Positions 41,585 through 49,742 of a stretch of 59,043 nt of DNA are shown here, piece after piece; position 1 is the first letter of the stretch; each line of letters begins with the position of its first letter. This stretch comes from an uncultured Corynebacterium sp. (lineage in GTDB: Bacteria > Actinomycetota > Actinomycetes > Mycobacteriales > Mycobacteriaceae), in NCBI GenBank assembly GCA_946220775.1, contig CAMIFC010000009.1, positions 1-59,043 on the forward strand, given 5' to 3'. Below the pieces are notes generated by a model. The model searched no databases, had not been told where the DNA came from, and saw nothing but the letters and a program-made list of their open reading frames with translations. The translations under genes were made by a program, and so were the position numbers.

Positions 41585-41725
41585 TAGCAGCAGTGTAGCC
41601 ATTAGTAATTGTATTGTTTACTAAGCTGAACATGAGTCTTCATTGGCCTTTCCGGATCTGTTTTTGATAATAAAATGGAAAAGCGTTCGAGGGCTGTAGA
41701 GTCTCTGTTAAGTATTGGAATGGCA
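41585..41725 (-). pseudogene. Relic of a second LuxR-type response regulator (N-terminal part)
   Basis: On the - strand, IPILNRDSTALERFSILLSK followed by TDPERPMK aligns with SILLIDRDPMVLERLPALFST-TEDLRIIK of the intact regulator at 40080-40757. Similarity continues through a stop to WLHCCYAVI (versus WLGRNSCDVI). The C-terminal half is missing. This shows that the regulator, not only the membrane protein, was part of the duplicated unit. Confidence 0.65.
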
Positions 41726-42085
41726 TTCGGCGGTTTAATGATTTAGGTTCATGCTTTTAACGGATCGTTTGCACGGCGCTTAATTTTTGTGCTGGAAGCT
41801 TCGGGGCGGGCAGGAACCTGTCGTCTTGAGCGTCCAATTTAATGTGTTAAATTTGCACTAGTAGATTGCTGCATATTGCTCGTTGTCGGGCGGGGATTGG
41901 CGAGCATGCAGGCATCGGTGTGATACGATTGCCGTGGTGACATGCCTTCATTGGCTAGAGATCCTCGAACAATAATCTTGGCCGGGATTGTTACTTCGGG
42001 CCTCGGAGTGCCATTTTCTGGAAAGTCCGCTACGGATAAGTCGCGCTGATCGCCGTGTCACTGTAGCGAGCGGCGGCATGGGTGG
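41726..42085. other. Degenerate spacer of the second cassette
   Basis: No gene seen. Its first ~120 bp are alignable with the promoter side of the intact regulator (for example GCTGGAAGCTTCGGGGCGGG versus GCTGAAGGCCTCGGGTGGGG), so it is the decayed control region of the second regulator copy. The rest shows nothing recognisable. Confidence 0.5.
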
Positions 42086-42406
42086 TTAGGGAACAGCATT
42101 GGAAAAATCTGAGCATTCTTTCACATCCGGGAGTAAAACTGCCACGGTCTTGCTACGGAGTCCTGGCGTCGAGATCAAAAGCTCGGCAAGCATGAAATCG
42201 TCAAGCATTGCCTCAATCTGGCTTGCTAGGGATTCTTGCTGCTGTTTCAACGACTTGATGTCCCCTTGCCGGCATGATGATTGCCGCTTTTGGTTGCTGA
42301 GGTTCCATGCACGCTGACTAACTGAGCGCTGAGTGCTTGAAAGATGCGGTCGATCCGGCATAGGGCTCAATAGATTCAAAACAAAAGATATGTTGAATGA
42401 GTTCAC
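42086..42406 (-). pseudogene. IS110-family transposase fragment
   Basis: The frame encodes KSLKQQQESLASQIEAMLD, then ELLISTPGLRSKTVAVLLPDV and KECSDFSNA. This matches the pattern of the C-terminal Transposase_20 domain of IS110-type transposases: coiled helix, 'L..iPGIg..tAa.lLaEig....F.s'. The DEDD nuclease part and the ends of the IS are absent. The fragment splits the second cassette from its palindrome. Confidence 0.55.
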
Positions 42407-42539
42407 CGTTCAGGGGCCTTTCCTGGGAAAAGTAGATTCAGTACGAGATTGCTGCGCAATGTGTGTGATGTGGTCCGGGAGGTATTTTCGATGGTGAACG
42501 GGTCACAGGAAGATCGTTTGCTGGCGTTGAGGATTTCGG

Positions 42540-42553
42540 TATACGAACGTATA
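42540..42553. promoter_or_regulatory. Palindromic operator-like site TATACGAACGTATA (copy B)
   Basis: Exact copy of the site at 41024-41037 with the same downstream leader, upstream of membrane-protein copy B. Confidence 0.6.
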
Positions 42554-42721
42554 TGAATCCAGGATTATCCATTGAGTTGGCTGGGTGAATGCGTAATGTC
42601 GGGGGTGTCGCCTCGGCTGAGAACGGTGTGATTTCCTCTGGAGTCCAGTGCGGCGTATTTGACAGTTTCCGCAAGTCTTATAGCTGACGGTAGGAATGAG
42701 AGGTATTGGAGATGATATCTT

Positions 42722-42939
42722 ATGATTAAAAAGATCATTTCAGAAGTTTTAATATGCGCGATTGCCGTGGTATTCGTTGTGATTGTTGCTGCATGGCCTA
42801 TAGGGGAAAGCTTGATGATCTAGTGATTGCTAAGGCTTTGCTAACCCAATGGGTTACCCTCCAGGTTATTGTGACGCCTATTTTTATAGCGGGCCGGTTG
42901 TTTATTGCCCGTTTTCGGGCTAAGCGTGCCAATTCCTGA
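42722..42939 (+). pseudogene. Small membrane protein, degraded copy B
   Basis: MIKKIISEVLICAIAVVFVV then IVAAWPIGESLMI and a stop; the -1 frame continues as DDLVIAKALLTQWVTLQVIV, then a positively charged end RFRAKRANS. Frames break at the same position as in copy A, so the frameshift predates the duplication, or frameshifting is used here; a clear slippery site is not present. It resembles the two-helix protein at 43246-43458 (W-P, E/D-D and A-G-R in order). Confidence 0.55.
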
Positions 42940-42949
42940 TCCTCTTTAC

Positions 42950-43110
42950 CGGCCAGTGACGGTGTTTTATTATTTCGTCACTGGCAGGTAGTTGAGCAGC
43001 ATACCCTTTTGAATGTGAGAGGGTAAGCTCCATCGGGGTTCTGTACCTGTTATGTTGAATAATCGGGAGTCTGAGTGGCAGCATTGCGGCAGCACCGGCT
43101 GAACTGGTGT
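42950..43110 (-). pseudogene. Relic of a third response-regulator copy
   Basis: On the - strand HSDSRLFNITGTEP (43036-43077) aligns with LSESQLCNMPGTEL of the intact receiver domain. The relic has Asp at the position where the intact copy has Glu. Only this short region is recognisable. Confidence 0.45.
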
Positions 43111-43245
43111 TGAAATAACGGGCTGCAGTTAGATCTGAGTGGATCTGTCTGGAGCGTGTAAAAAGATTCCAGGGAACTACGGTAAAATCGATAGTTACTG
43201 CTACACTCCTTTTACGGTATGTGAAACAAAAAGAAAGAGGAATAA

Positions 43246-43458
43246 ATGATGGGGAAGGTAATTCGCAGAATACCTGAGGCGGCGTTCTACGCATTAATCG
43301 GTGTCCTGGTATTTAACTGGCCACTGATCCAGTTCGTGGAGGATCCACTAAAGTTGATTACGCTCGTGATTGTATTCGTTATGTCGACTGCAGTCGTAGC
43401 AGTTCTTTTGGCTGCAGGTAGGGTCCTTCTTGATCGAAGAGGGCACCAACCCGCCTGA
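43246..43458 (+). CDS. Small two-helix membrane protein, apparently intact copy
   Basis: A 70-residue protein with two hydrophobic helices (AAFYALIGVLVFNWPLIQFV and LITLVIVFVMSTAVVAVLLAAG) and a basic C-terminus (RVLLDRRGHQPA). Good ribosome-binding site (AAAGAAAGAGG). Size, topology, an N-terminal M-x-K, the W-P at the end of helix 1, and A-G-R after helix 2 match the broken copies at 41211 and 42722, so it is probably the surviving member of that family. Function unknown; small hairpin membrane proteins include immunity proteins, holins and regulators, none of which can be chosen from sequence. Confidence 0.65.
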   Translation: MMGKVIRRIPEAAFYALIGVLVFNWPLIQFVEDPLKLITLVIVFVMSTAVVAVLLAAGRVLLDRRGHQPA

Positions 43459-43515
43459 TTGGTTGTTTCCAACCGTGGGCAGAAGCTGCCCAGCGGTCAT
43501 GGCAGACTGGGTAGC

Positions 43516-44835
43516 ATGACCAACAAACATCCCAAGGATATTCCGCTGGAGGATGACCTGGGGAAAATCCTTGATAAAGAGGAAGCCAAGGATCGCCCCG
43601 CGCGGACCCGGCTCCGCGCTTTGATTCGGCGCCGGCCAGGCATCGCGGCGGCGGCCCGCACACTCCGGGACCTCAGCCCTAAGCAGCGGCTCTCCCGCGT
43701 ACAGTCCACCTTTATTTTCGCCTTCCAATGCGCGCTGGCAGCGGGCGTGGCGTTCTACGTTGCTGTGGAAGTCATCGGCCACGTCCAGCCCTTCTTCGCG
43801 CCGATGGCAGGTGTGATCACCCTCGGGGTTAACGGCGGAAAACGCATGCGCCGCGGTTTCGAGCTGGTACTCGGCGCGACCCTCGGTGTGGGTATTGGTG
43901 ACTTCGTCATCCAACAGATCGGCAGCGGCTACTGGCAAGTGTCGGTGGTCGTGCTTGCTGGCATTTTGACTGCAACGTTTATCGATAGAGGTCCGATGGT
44001 CGCTATCCAGGCGGCCAACACTGGCGTCCTTATTGCGACGATCCTTCCCCCGGGATCGGGCGGGTCGACGGACCGCATGGTTGACGCGCTGATCGGCGGA
44101 ATTATTGGGCTGTTGGTGATGGCGATCGTGCCACGGTCGCCGTTGCGGGCGGCGCGACGGGAGCTATCGTCGTTGATTTCCAAGGCGGCGCTGGTTCTGG
44201 ATGAAGTCGCCGCGGCGTTGGAATTGAAGGATGGGGACGCCATTGGCGAAGCCCTTGAAACCGCCAGGGGGACGCAATCCATCGTGGAAGCTCTGCTTTC
44301 TGAGGCGAAGGGGGGCAGTGAGATTGTGGCGATCTCTCCGCTGTATTGGTCGGCGCGACGCCACGCGAACTCAATGCTGCGCACACTGGAGCCGGTGGAC
44401 AACATGGTCCGCAACATTCGGGTGCTGGCCCGGCGGGCGGAAATCCTGGTTGAAGACGGCGAACCCGTGCCACCAGAGCTCGTGGAACTGGTGCGTGACC
44501 TGTCGGACGCGTTGGGGCACCTGGGGTCCGTGTACGCGGATGGCGGTACGCGAGGGACACGGCGGGAAGCCGTGGAAGTGCCGGAGATTGTGCGGGCGCT
44601 GCAGAAGTTGGCGTCCGAAGCGACGCCGGACATGATCCCGAACCACGGACTATCAGGGACGACAGTGGTCGCGCAGGTGCGTTCGACCATCGTCGATGCG
44701 CTGATTGTGTGTGGTTATTCGCGGGAATCGGCGATGGCCTCGCTGGTTCCGACGGTGAAGGAACCATGGCACCCGCCGGAGGTGTGGGGTGATGACCCGC
44801 TTGATCCGAATGAGGGGGATAAGCCGGAGGGGTAG
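43516..44835 (+). CDS. FUSC-family membrane protein (aromatic-acid exporter type)
   Basis: About 439 residues. Six predicted helices in the first 220 residues (STFIFAFQCALAAGVAFYVAVEVIG; PFFAPMAGVITLG; ...GGSTDRMVDALIGGIIGLLVMAIVP) match the N-terminal FUSC module; a long soluble helical C-terminal part follows. Related proteins export aromatic carboxylic acids or act as efflux components. ATG at 43516 is preferred over the upstream TTG because the conserved part begins there; the ribosome-binding site is weak. No partner genes nearby. Confidence 0.75.
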   Translation: MTNKHPKDIPLEDDLGKILDKEEAKDRPARTRLRALIRRRPGIAAAARTLRDLSPKQRLSRVQSTFIFAFQCALAAGVAFYVAVEVIGHVQPFFAPMAGVITLGVNGGKRMRRGFELVLGATLGVGIGDFVIQQIGSGYWQVSVVVLAGILTATFIDRGPMVAIQAANTGVLIATILPPGSGGSTDRMVDALIGGIIGLLVMAIVPRSPLRAARRELSSLISKAALVLDEVAAALELKDGDAIGEALETARGTQSIVEALLSEAKGGSEIVAISPLYWSARRHANSMLRTLEPVDNMVRNIRVLARRAEILVEDGEPVPPELVELVRDLSDALGHLGSVYADGGTRGTRREAVEVPEIVRALQKLASEATPDMIPNHGLSGTTVVAQVRSTIVDALIVCGYSRESAMASLVPTVKEPWHPPEVWGDDPLDPNEGDKPEG

Positions 44836-44849
44836 TTGGTGGGAGTGGT

Positions 44850-45776
44850 TTACCGCCGCACGAATTGTCCATCGCGCAGGTGCCGGTAGAACGTGACCGT
44901 CTTCAGCGGGCGAGGGTGGGGCACACCATCGCGGGTGACCAGCATGTCCCGCCCGCCGGCCTGGAGCGCGCGTCCCTGCAGCACCGTTGGTTCAACAGGC
45001 TGTTGGAATCGCGTGCGGAATATGGCCCACCACGACTGCTTCCCGGATTGCTCGGGGGAGGGGAGTTGTACCGCGGCGATTCCCGGCGCATCCATCGTGG
45101 GAACCAACCGAACACCGTGGGTGAATGGGCTCTTCATGCCGAGGTCGTGGTTATACAGAGTGTCGGAATCAACGATGACTTCCCCAAACAATTCGCCAGC
45201 CGCTCGCCCTTCGCTGGCTTCTGGCTGACCGGTAATCTCCGCGCTGCCAAGTACAACCTGGGCGTGGTCATCGCGGATCACTGGTGTGGGGCGGGCAGGC
45301 GCAGTCAGGGCAAACTCGAAAGCCGCAGCTACATCAATGCCTCCCTGATCCAGCGCCCAATTATGCGCAATTCCGGTCGCCGAGCTAGGCGCAGCCGCAT
45401 TACCGGCAGCAGAGGAGTCGCTGGCTAGCAGTGGCACATAAGCCACTTCCGCCCACAGCGCATCAACCCGTAGCAGTTTGGTAACTACGGCTTGCAGGGT
45501 GGCGTCCGAACCTAAAACGACGATACGAACGCGCTCGGCGGTGACGTGCGGGGCGGGGCCGGGTGTGCCGAGGTGCGGAACGTCGGGTTGCGCGGCGATC
45601 TCGTCGAGGGTGGGTGTGGGCTCCGTGACCAGGTCGGGCAGTGGGTTGAGGACCTTGAGCTCGCTGCGCGTGGGGATGGGGGAGACGGTGTGGATGTTGA
45701 TGGTCTCCGAGGCGTCCGGTGGGGTGGGAAAGTCCAGCGAGGAGGGCCATTCAGTGCTGCGCAACACGATGATCAT
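44850..45776 (-). CDS. Hypothetical protein, unrecognised
   Basis: A 308-residue protein without signal peptide or membrane helices. The Pro-rich N-terminal third leads to RVRIVVLGSDATLQAVVTKLLRVD (a Rossmann-like first strand in which a dispersed motif copy, core 45501, encodes GSDATLQ). The C-terminal portion (GKQSWWAIFRTRFQQPVEPTVLQGRALQAGGRDMLVTRDGVPHPRPLKTVTFYRHLRDGQFVRR) resembles the end of diacylglycerol/lipid-kinase-like folds in shape only. It is convergent with the FUSC gene (14-bp gap). Assignment left open. Confidence 0.6.
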   Translation of the reverse strand: MIIVLRSTEWPSSLDFPTPPDASETINIHTVSPIPTRSELKVLNPLPDLVTEPTPTLDEIAAQPDVPHLGTPGPAPHVTAERVRIVVLGSDATLQAVVTKLLRVDALWAEVAYVPLLASDSSAAGNAAAPSSATGIAHNWALDQGGIDVAAAFEFALTAPARPTPVIRDDHAQVVLGSAEITGQPEASEGRAAGELFGEVIVDSDTLYNHDLGMKSPFTHGVRLVPTMDAPGIAAVQLPSPEQSGKQSWWAIFRTRFQQPVEPTVLQGRALQAGGRDMLVTRDGVPHPRPLKTVTFYRHLRDGQFVRR

Positions 45777-46010
45777 GGCGCTAGCTTAGCCGGGCAGCGG
45801 GGTGGGCAGGAACTGGCTGGGGCTGGTGAACGGCTGATGAACGACTATGGCGTGGCTAGTGAACGGCGGCCGCCCGCGCTTGCTTTTGGTGGTGGAACAG
45901 CTCGAAATGTGATGAAGTCAATAGTTGAGATAAGTAAGACTTAATTGCCGACTGGGTAACAAAAAGCTGCCTCGCACGGCTCAAAACGAGACAGAAAGGA
46001 TGATTCACCA

Positions 46011-47342
46011 GTGGACAGCTTCACTCCCTTCGACGTAGTGACGGACATCGGCTGGGTGTCTGTGCTGCTCATTATTGGTAACCTGCTGCGCCGTTTCGTG
46101 CCGTGGTTCCAGCACCTATTGATTCCCGCGCCAATTACTGCCGGTATTCTCGGCCTGATTCTGGGGCCTGAAGGATTCGGCCTCATTCAATTCAGCGAGT
46201 ACTTCGGTGACTACGCGACTATTTTGATCGCCGTTGTTTTCGGTTCGCTGCCGTACACCATGAGTTTCGATACGAAAGTCCGCGAAGGCGCACGCACGAT
46301 GTGGGCCTATTCCGTGGGAATGTATCTCGCGCAATGGGGCGTTTTTGCTTTGTTGGGCGTCCTCGTTTTCTCAACATTTTTCGGGATGCCAGATTGGTTC
46401 GGCATCATGCTCCCCGTCGGCTTCGTTGGCGGGTTCGGTGTCGCGGCTGCCGTGGGCGGGGCATTGGATTCTGCTGGTATGTCGGAGGCGACGAGTCTGG
46501 GCTTCACCGCAGCCGCGGTGGGCATGTTCGCGGCGATCGTCGGTGGTGTGATTTTCGCGCGGTGGGGCTCCAAGAAGGGCCACACCGAGCAGCTTCCGGA
46601 GCTGTCCAAGCTGCCGGAGGAGATGCGCACGGGCCTGATTTCTCTGCCTGGCCAGCGGCCGAGCGTGGGTAAGGCAACGACTAGCCCGTCGTCGATTGAG
46701 CCGATCGCGTTGCACATTGCGGTGGTTGCCGTGACGCTGTTCCTGGCGAACGTGTTGACGGACCTGGTGAATAACACGTGGCCGTCGCTGAGCTTCCCGC
46801 TGTTCGCTATGGCGTTCCTGGTGGGCCTGGCCGGGATGGGACTGATGCACCTGGTCAAGGCACCGTGGTATGTGGATCAGCGCCTGATGGGGTCGGTTTC
46901 TGGTGCGTCGACGGACTTCCTGGTTGCCGTGGGTATCGCGTCGATTGTCCCGGCAGTGGTGGCGACGTACGTGGTGCCGCTGATCATTCTGTTCGTCCTG
47001 GGGGTGTTGTTCTGTCTATTCCTCTTCTTCTTCTATGTGGCGCCGCGCGTGTTCGAACACGGCTGGTTCGAGCGCGCAGTGTTCAGCTGGGGTTGGGCAA
47101 CGGCTTCAGTCGCGACGGGTATCGCCGTGCTGAAGATCGTGGACCCGAAGATGCGCTCTGGCACACTGGAGGAGTTCGGCATGGCCTATGTTGGCTTCGC
47201 ACCGTTCGAGATCGCAGCGGCGATCTTGGCGCCGATGATGATCATCGCGGGGCTCGTGTGGCTGTTCGGAATTGTTGGCTTGATCGGCGGCGTGGTGCTG
47301 CTGGCGATCCCGATGATCGCCATGAAGAAATCCCGCAGCTGA
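46011..47342 (+). CDS. Sodium/glutamate symporter (GltS family)
   Basis: A 443-residue, ~12-helix membrane protein. FVPWFQHLLIPAPITAGILGLILGPEGFG, the central GFVGGFGVAAAVGGALDSAG repeat, and the second half GAPSTDFLV-like ASTDFLVAVGIASIVPAVV match the GltS fold of two inverted repeats with re-entrant loops (glycine-rich). It likely imports glutamate (or a similar anion) with Na+. The start is GTG at 46011 preceded by AAAGGATG. The purA gene follows after 88 bp and is probably separately promoted. Confidence 0.8.
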   Translation: MDSFTPFDVVTDIGWVSVLLIIGNLLRRFVPWFQHLLIPAPITAGILGLILGPEGFGLIQFSEYFGDYATILIAVVFGSLPYTMSFDTKVREGARTMWAYSVGMYLAQWGVFALLGVLVFSTFFGMPDWFGIMLPVGFVGGFGVAAAVGGALDSAGMSEATSLGFTAAAVGMFAAIVGGVIFARWGSKKGHTEQLPELSKLPEEMRTGLISLPGQRPSVGKATTSPSSIEPIALHIAVVAVTLFLANVLTDLVNNTWPSLSFPLFAMAFLVGLAGMGLMHLVKAPWYVDQRLMGSVSGASTDFLVAVGIASIVPAVVATYVVPLIILFVLGVLFCLFLFFFYVAPRVFEHGWFERAVFSWGWATASVATGIAVLKIVDPKMRSGTLEEFGMAYVGFAPFEIAAAILAPMMIIAGLVWLFGIVGLIGGVVLLAIPMIAMKKSRS

Positions 47343-47430
47343 GGACCCTGAGAGCAGGAGTCCGGCGGGCGTAGTACAATCGCCATGTTGCAATCCGCCC
47401 AGCACAATCAAAGCGAGGACTGAGAATCCA

Positions 47431-48720
47431 ATGGCAGCAATCATCGTCGTCGGCGCCCAATGGGGCGATGAGGGCAAAGGCAAAGCCACCGACATTCTGG
47501 GTGGCCACGTTGACTACGTGGTCAAGCCCAACGGCGGTAACAACGCCGGCCACACGGTCGTCGTTGGCGGTGAGAAGTACGAGCTGAAGCTCCTGCCAGC
47601 AGGAATTCTGTCCGAAAACGCGATCTCCGTGATCGGCAATGGTTGTGTCGTCAACCTCGAGGCCCTGTTCGAAGAGATGGAAGGCCTGGAAGCCCGCGGG
47701 GCGGACGTTTCCAACCTCCGGGTGTCCGCTAATGCGCAGCTCGTCGCCCCGTATCACGTGGCCATCGACCGGGTGGCCGAACGATTCCTGGGCAAGCGTG
47801 CGATCGGCACCACCGGTCGTGGCATCGGCCCGACGTACCAGGATAAGGTCGGCCGCGTGGGCATCCGCGCGCAGGACCTGCTGGACGAATCGATCCTGCG
47901 TCAGAAGATCGAGTCCGCACTGAACCAGAAGAACCAAATGCTGGTCAAGATGTACAACCGCAAGGCCGTGGACCCAGAGGAGGTCGTGCAGTACTTCCTC
48001 AACTACGCCGACCGCTTGGCCCCGATGCTGATCGATTCGTCCGCGGTGCTGAATAAGGCGCTGGACGAGGGTAAGCGCGTCCTCATGGAGGGCGGCCAGG
48101 CCACGATGCTGGACGTGGACCACGGCACCTACCCGTTCGTCACGTCCTCCAACCCAACGACCGGTGGTGCCTGCGTCGGCTCGGGCATCGGCCCGACGCG
48201 CATCACGTCCTCGCTGGGCATCATCAAGGCTTACACCACCCGAGTTGGTGCCGGCCCGTTCCCGACCGAGCTGTTCGATAAGTGGGGCGAGTACCTGCAG
48301 ACCATCGGTGGCGAGGTTGGTGTGAACACGGGGCGTACTCGCCGTTGCGGCTGGTACGACTCTGTTATTGCCCGCTATGCGTCCCGCGTGAATGGCTTTA
48401 CGGATTACTTCCTTACCAAGCTTGACGTCCTGACTGGAATCGGCGAGATCCCGATCTGCGTGGCCTACGACGTCGACGGCGTGCGTCACGACGAGATGCC
48501 CATGACGCAGACCGACTTCCACCACGCCGAGCCGATCTACGAAACGATGCCCGCGTGGGACGAGGACATCACCGGCTGCCGCACCTTCGAGGAGCTGCCG
48601 GAGAAGGCGCAAGCGTACGTGCGTCGCCTCGAGGAGCTGTCGGGCTGCCGCATGTCCTACATCGGCGTTGGCCCGGGCCGCGATCAGACGATCGTCATCA
48701 ACGACGTTCTCGAGGGCTAG
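47431..48720 (+). CDS. purA: Adenylosuccinate synthetase
   Basis: A 429-residue GTP-dependent enzyme joining IMP and aspartate. GAQWGDEGKGKATDILG (P-loop and catalytic Asp/His region) opens the protein; GRGIGPTYQDK and the GTP-binding NDVLEG end are typical. Normal length. The upstream region contains GTAGTACAAT, a plausible -10. The next gene (acetyltransferase) starts 1 bp after its stop, so the two are co-transcribed. Confidence 0.97.
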   Translation: MAAIIVVGAQWGDEGKGKATDILGGHVDYVVKPNGGNNAGHTVVVGGEKYELKLLPAGILSENAISVIGNGCVVNLEALFEEMEGLEARGADVSNLRVSANAQLVAPYHVAIDRVAERFLGKRAIGTTGRGIGPTYQDKVGRVGIRAQDLLDESILRQKIESALNQKNQMLVKMYNRKAVDPEEVVQYFLNYADRLAPMLIDSSAVLNKALDEGKRVLMEGGQATMLDVDHGTYPFVTSSNPTTGGACVGSGIGPTRITSSLGIIKAYTTRVGAGPFPTELFDKWGEYLQTIGGEVGVNTGRTRRCGWYDSVIARYASRVNGFTDYFLTKLDVLTGIGEIPICVAYDVDGVRHDEMPMTQTDFHHAEPIYETMPAWDEDITGCRTFEELPEKAQAYVRRLEELSGCRMSYIGVGPGRDQTIVINDVLEG

Positions 48721-48721
48721 C

Positions 48722-49702
48722 GTGAGCGCAAGCAAAGACGTGGCGCGCGCCGGGGGTGCCGGTAAGCACCAACCCACCCCTGCGTGGCCGGCGCTTCCGG
48801 TGGAGCTGCCCGTCACGCTGCCGTCCGGCGATTCCGGGGTGCTGCGGCTCCTCGACGCGGACACGGCCACGCGCGTCGATTCGGCGCTGGCTGAGTGCGT
48901 GCCCTCCGACAGTGCGTCGCCCGCCGAGCTTGGCCACTTCATGACCCGCCCGCCGTTCCCTCTTTCCTCCTTCATTCAGGACGCCACCCGCTTCACCTAC
49001 GGCCTCTTCGACAACCCTGCCGCAGATGAGCTCCCAGTGGCCATGACCAGCATCTATGATGTGGATCAATCCGCCCAGGAGGCCACGATGGGCTTCACGG
49101 TGGTTGCGCCACATGCCCGCGGTCGCGGGCTGAATGCGGCGATGAAGCTGGCGTTGTTCGACGAGCTCGCTGAGGTTGGCATTCGTGCTGTCTGGTTCCG
49201 GATGGATGGGGAGAATCGGGCTGCTGCCCGTGGTGTCCGGGCTGTTGGGGCGGTGTTTTCGCACGTCGGCGACGACCCGCGCGCGTACCCCGACGGTCGC
49301 GTTGGTAAGCATCATTTTTATCGACGCCAATTGCGCCCCACCGACTGGGTCTTCGCTGCCTCGAATGGGTTTGCCCAGAGGTTGGACCAGCGGGGGATGG
49401 TGCAGGCGTTGGCGGCGGCGTTGCACGCGCCGGCGGACGAGATGGGGCTGGAGTGGATTCAGCTGCAGCACGCGTCCCAGCCGGGTGTGTTCCTCGCTTT
49501 CGACGCGGCGGGGCCTGGCTCCGAAGGCGCGGCCGCGACCTCCGACTCCGCTGTTGACCCCGAGCCGAACCCCGCTGAATCCGGCGATGCCCCGTTGTGG
49601 CGAGTCAGTGCCGATGACTCGACCCGCCCGGCGCTGGACGGCCTCCTCGATAGGCCGTTGACCTCGCAGGACGCGATCCACGCGCTCGACCGGGTGCTCT
49701 AG
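48722..49702 (+). CDS. GNAT-family N-acetyltransferase
   Basis: A 326-residue protein. The GNAT core lies at about 95-215; the acetyl-CoA loop is seen in VVAPHARGRGLNAAMKLALF (Q/R-x-x-G-x-G/A variant) and the RimJ-like ARGVRAVGAVFSHVG follows. The C-terminal 110 residues form an extra domain not seen in short GNATs. GTG at 48722 overlaps closely with the purA stop. A dispersed motif copy (core 48979) encodes FIQDATRFTYG right at the start of the core fold. Substrate unknown. Confidence 0.75.
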   Translation: MSASKDVARAGGAGKHQPTPAWPALPVELPVTLPSGDSGVLRLLDADTATRVDSALAECVPSDSASPAELGHFMTRPPFPLSSFIQDATRFTYGLFDNPAADELPVAMTSIYDVDQSAQEATMGFTVVAPHARGRGLNAAMKLALFDELAEVGIRAVWFRMDGENRAAARGVRAVGAVFSHVGDDPRAYPDGRVGKHHFYRRQLRPTDWVFAASNGFAQRLDQRGMVQALAAALHAPADEMGLEWIQLQHASQPGVFLAFDAAGPGSEGAAATSDSAVDPEPNPAESGDAPLWRVSADDSTRPALDGLLDRPLTSQDAIHALDRVL

Positions 49703-49742
49703 CGCCACACCCGCGCGGCGAATCCAGGGCTGGCCGGGGAAA

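Larger units (their letters stand above)
41011..41600 (+). repeat. Duplicated cassette, copy A
   Basis: Closely similar to 42527-43080: the palindrome TATACGAACGTATA, a ~185-bp leader, a short membrane-protein gene and the beginning of a downstream, oppositely oriented response-regulator relic. The leader (41021-41210) is more conserved between the copies than the coding part. Confidence 0.8.

Noticed and set aside
41211..42939. Programmed -1 frameshifting in the small membrane genes
   Set aside because: Both copies break at the same place and need a -1 shift, but no canonical slippery heptamer is in the correct phase, and copy A also has an in-frame stop before the junction. Decay is simpler.
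47242..48975. 577-codon frame antisense to purA
   Set aside because: Shadow of purA and the end of gltS; no domain.
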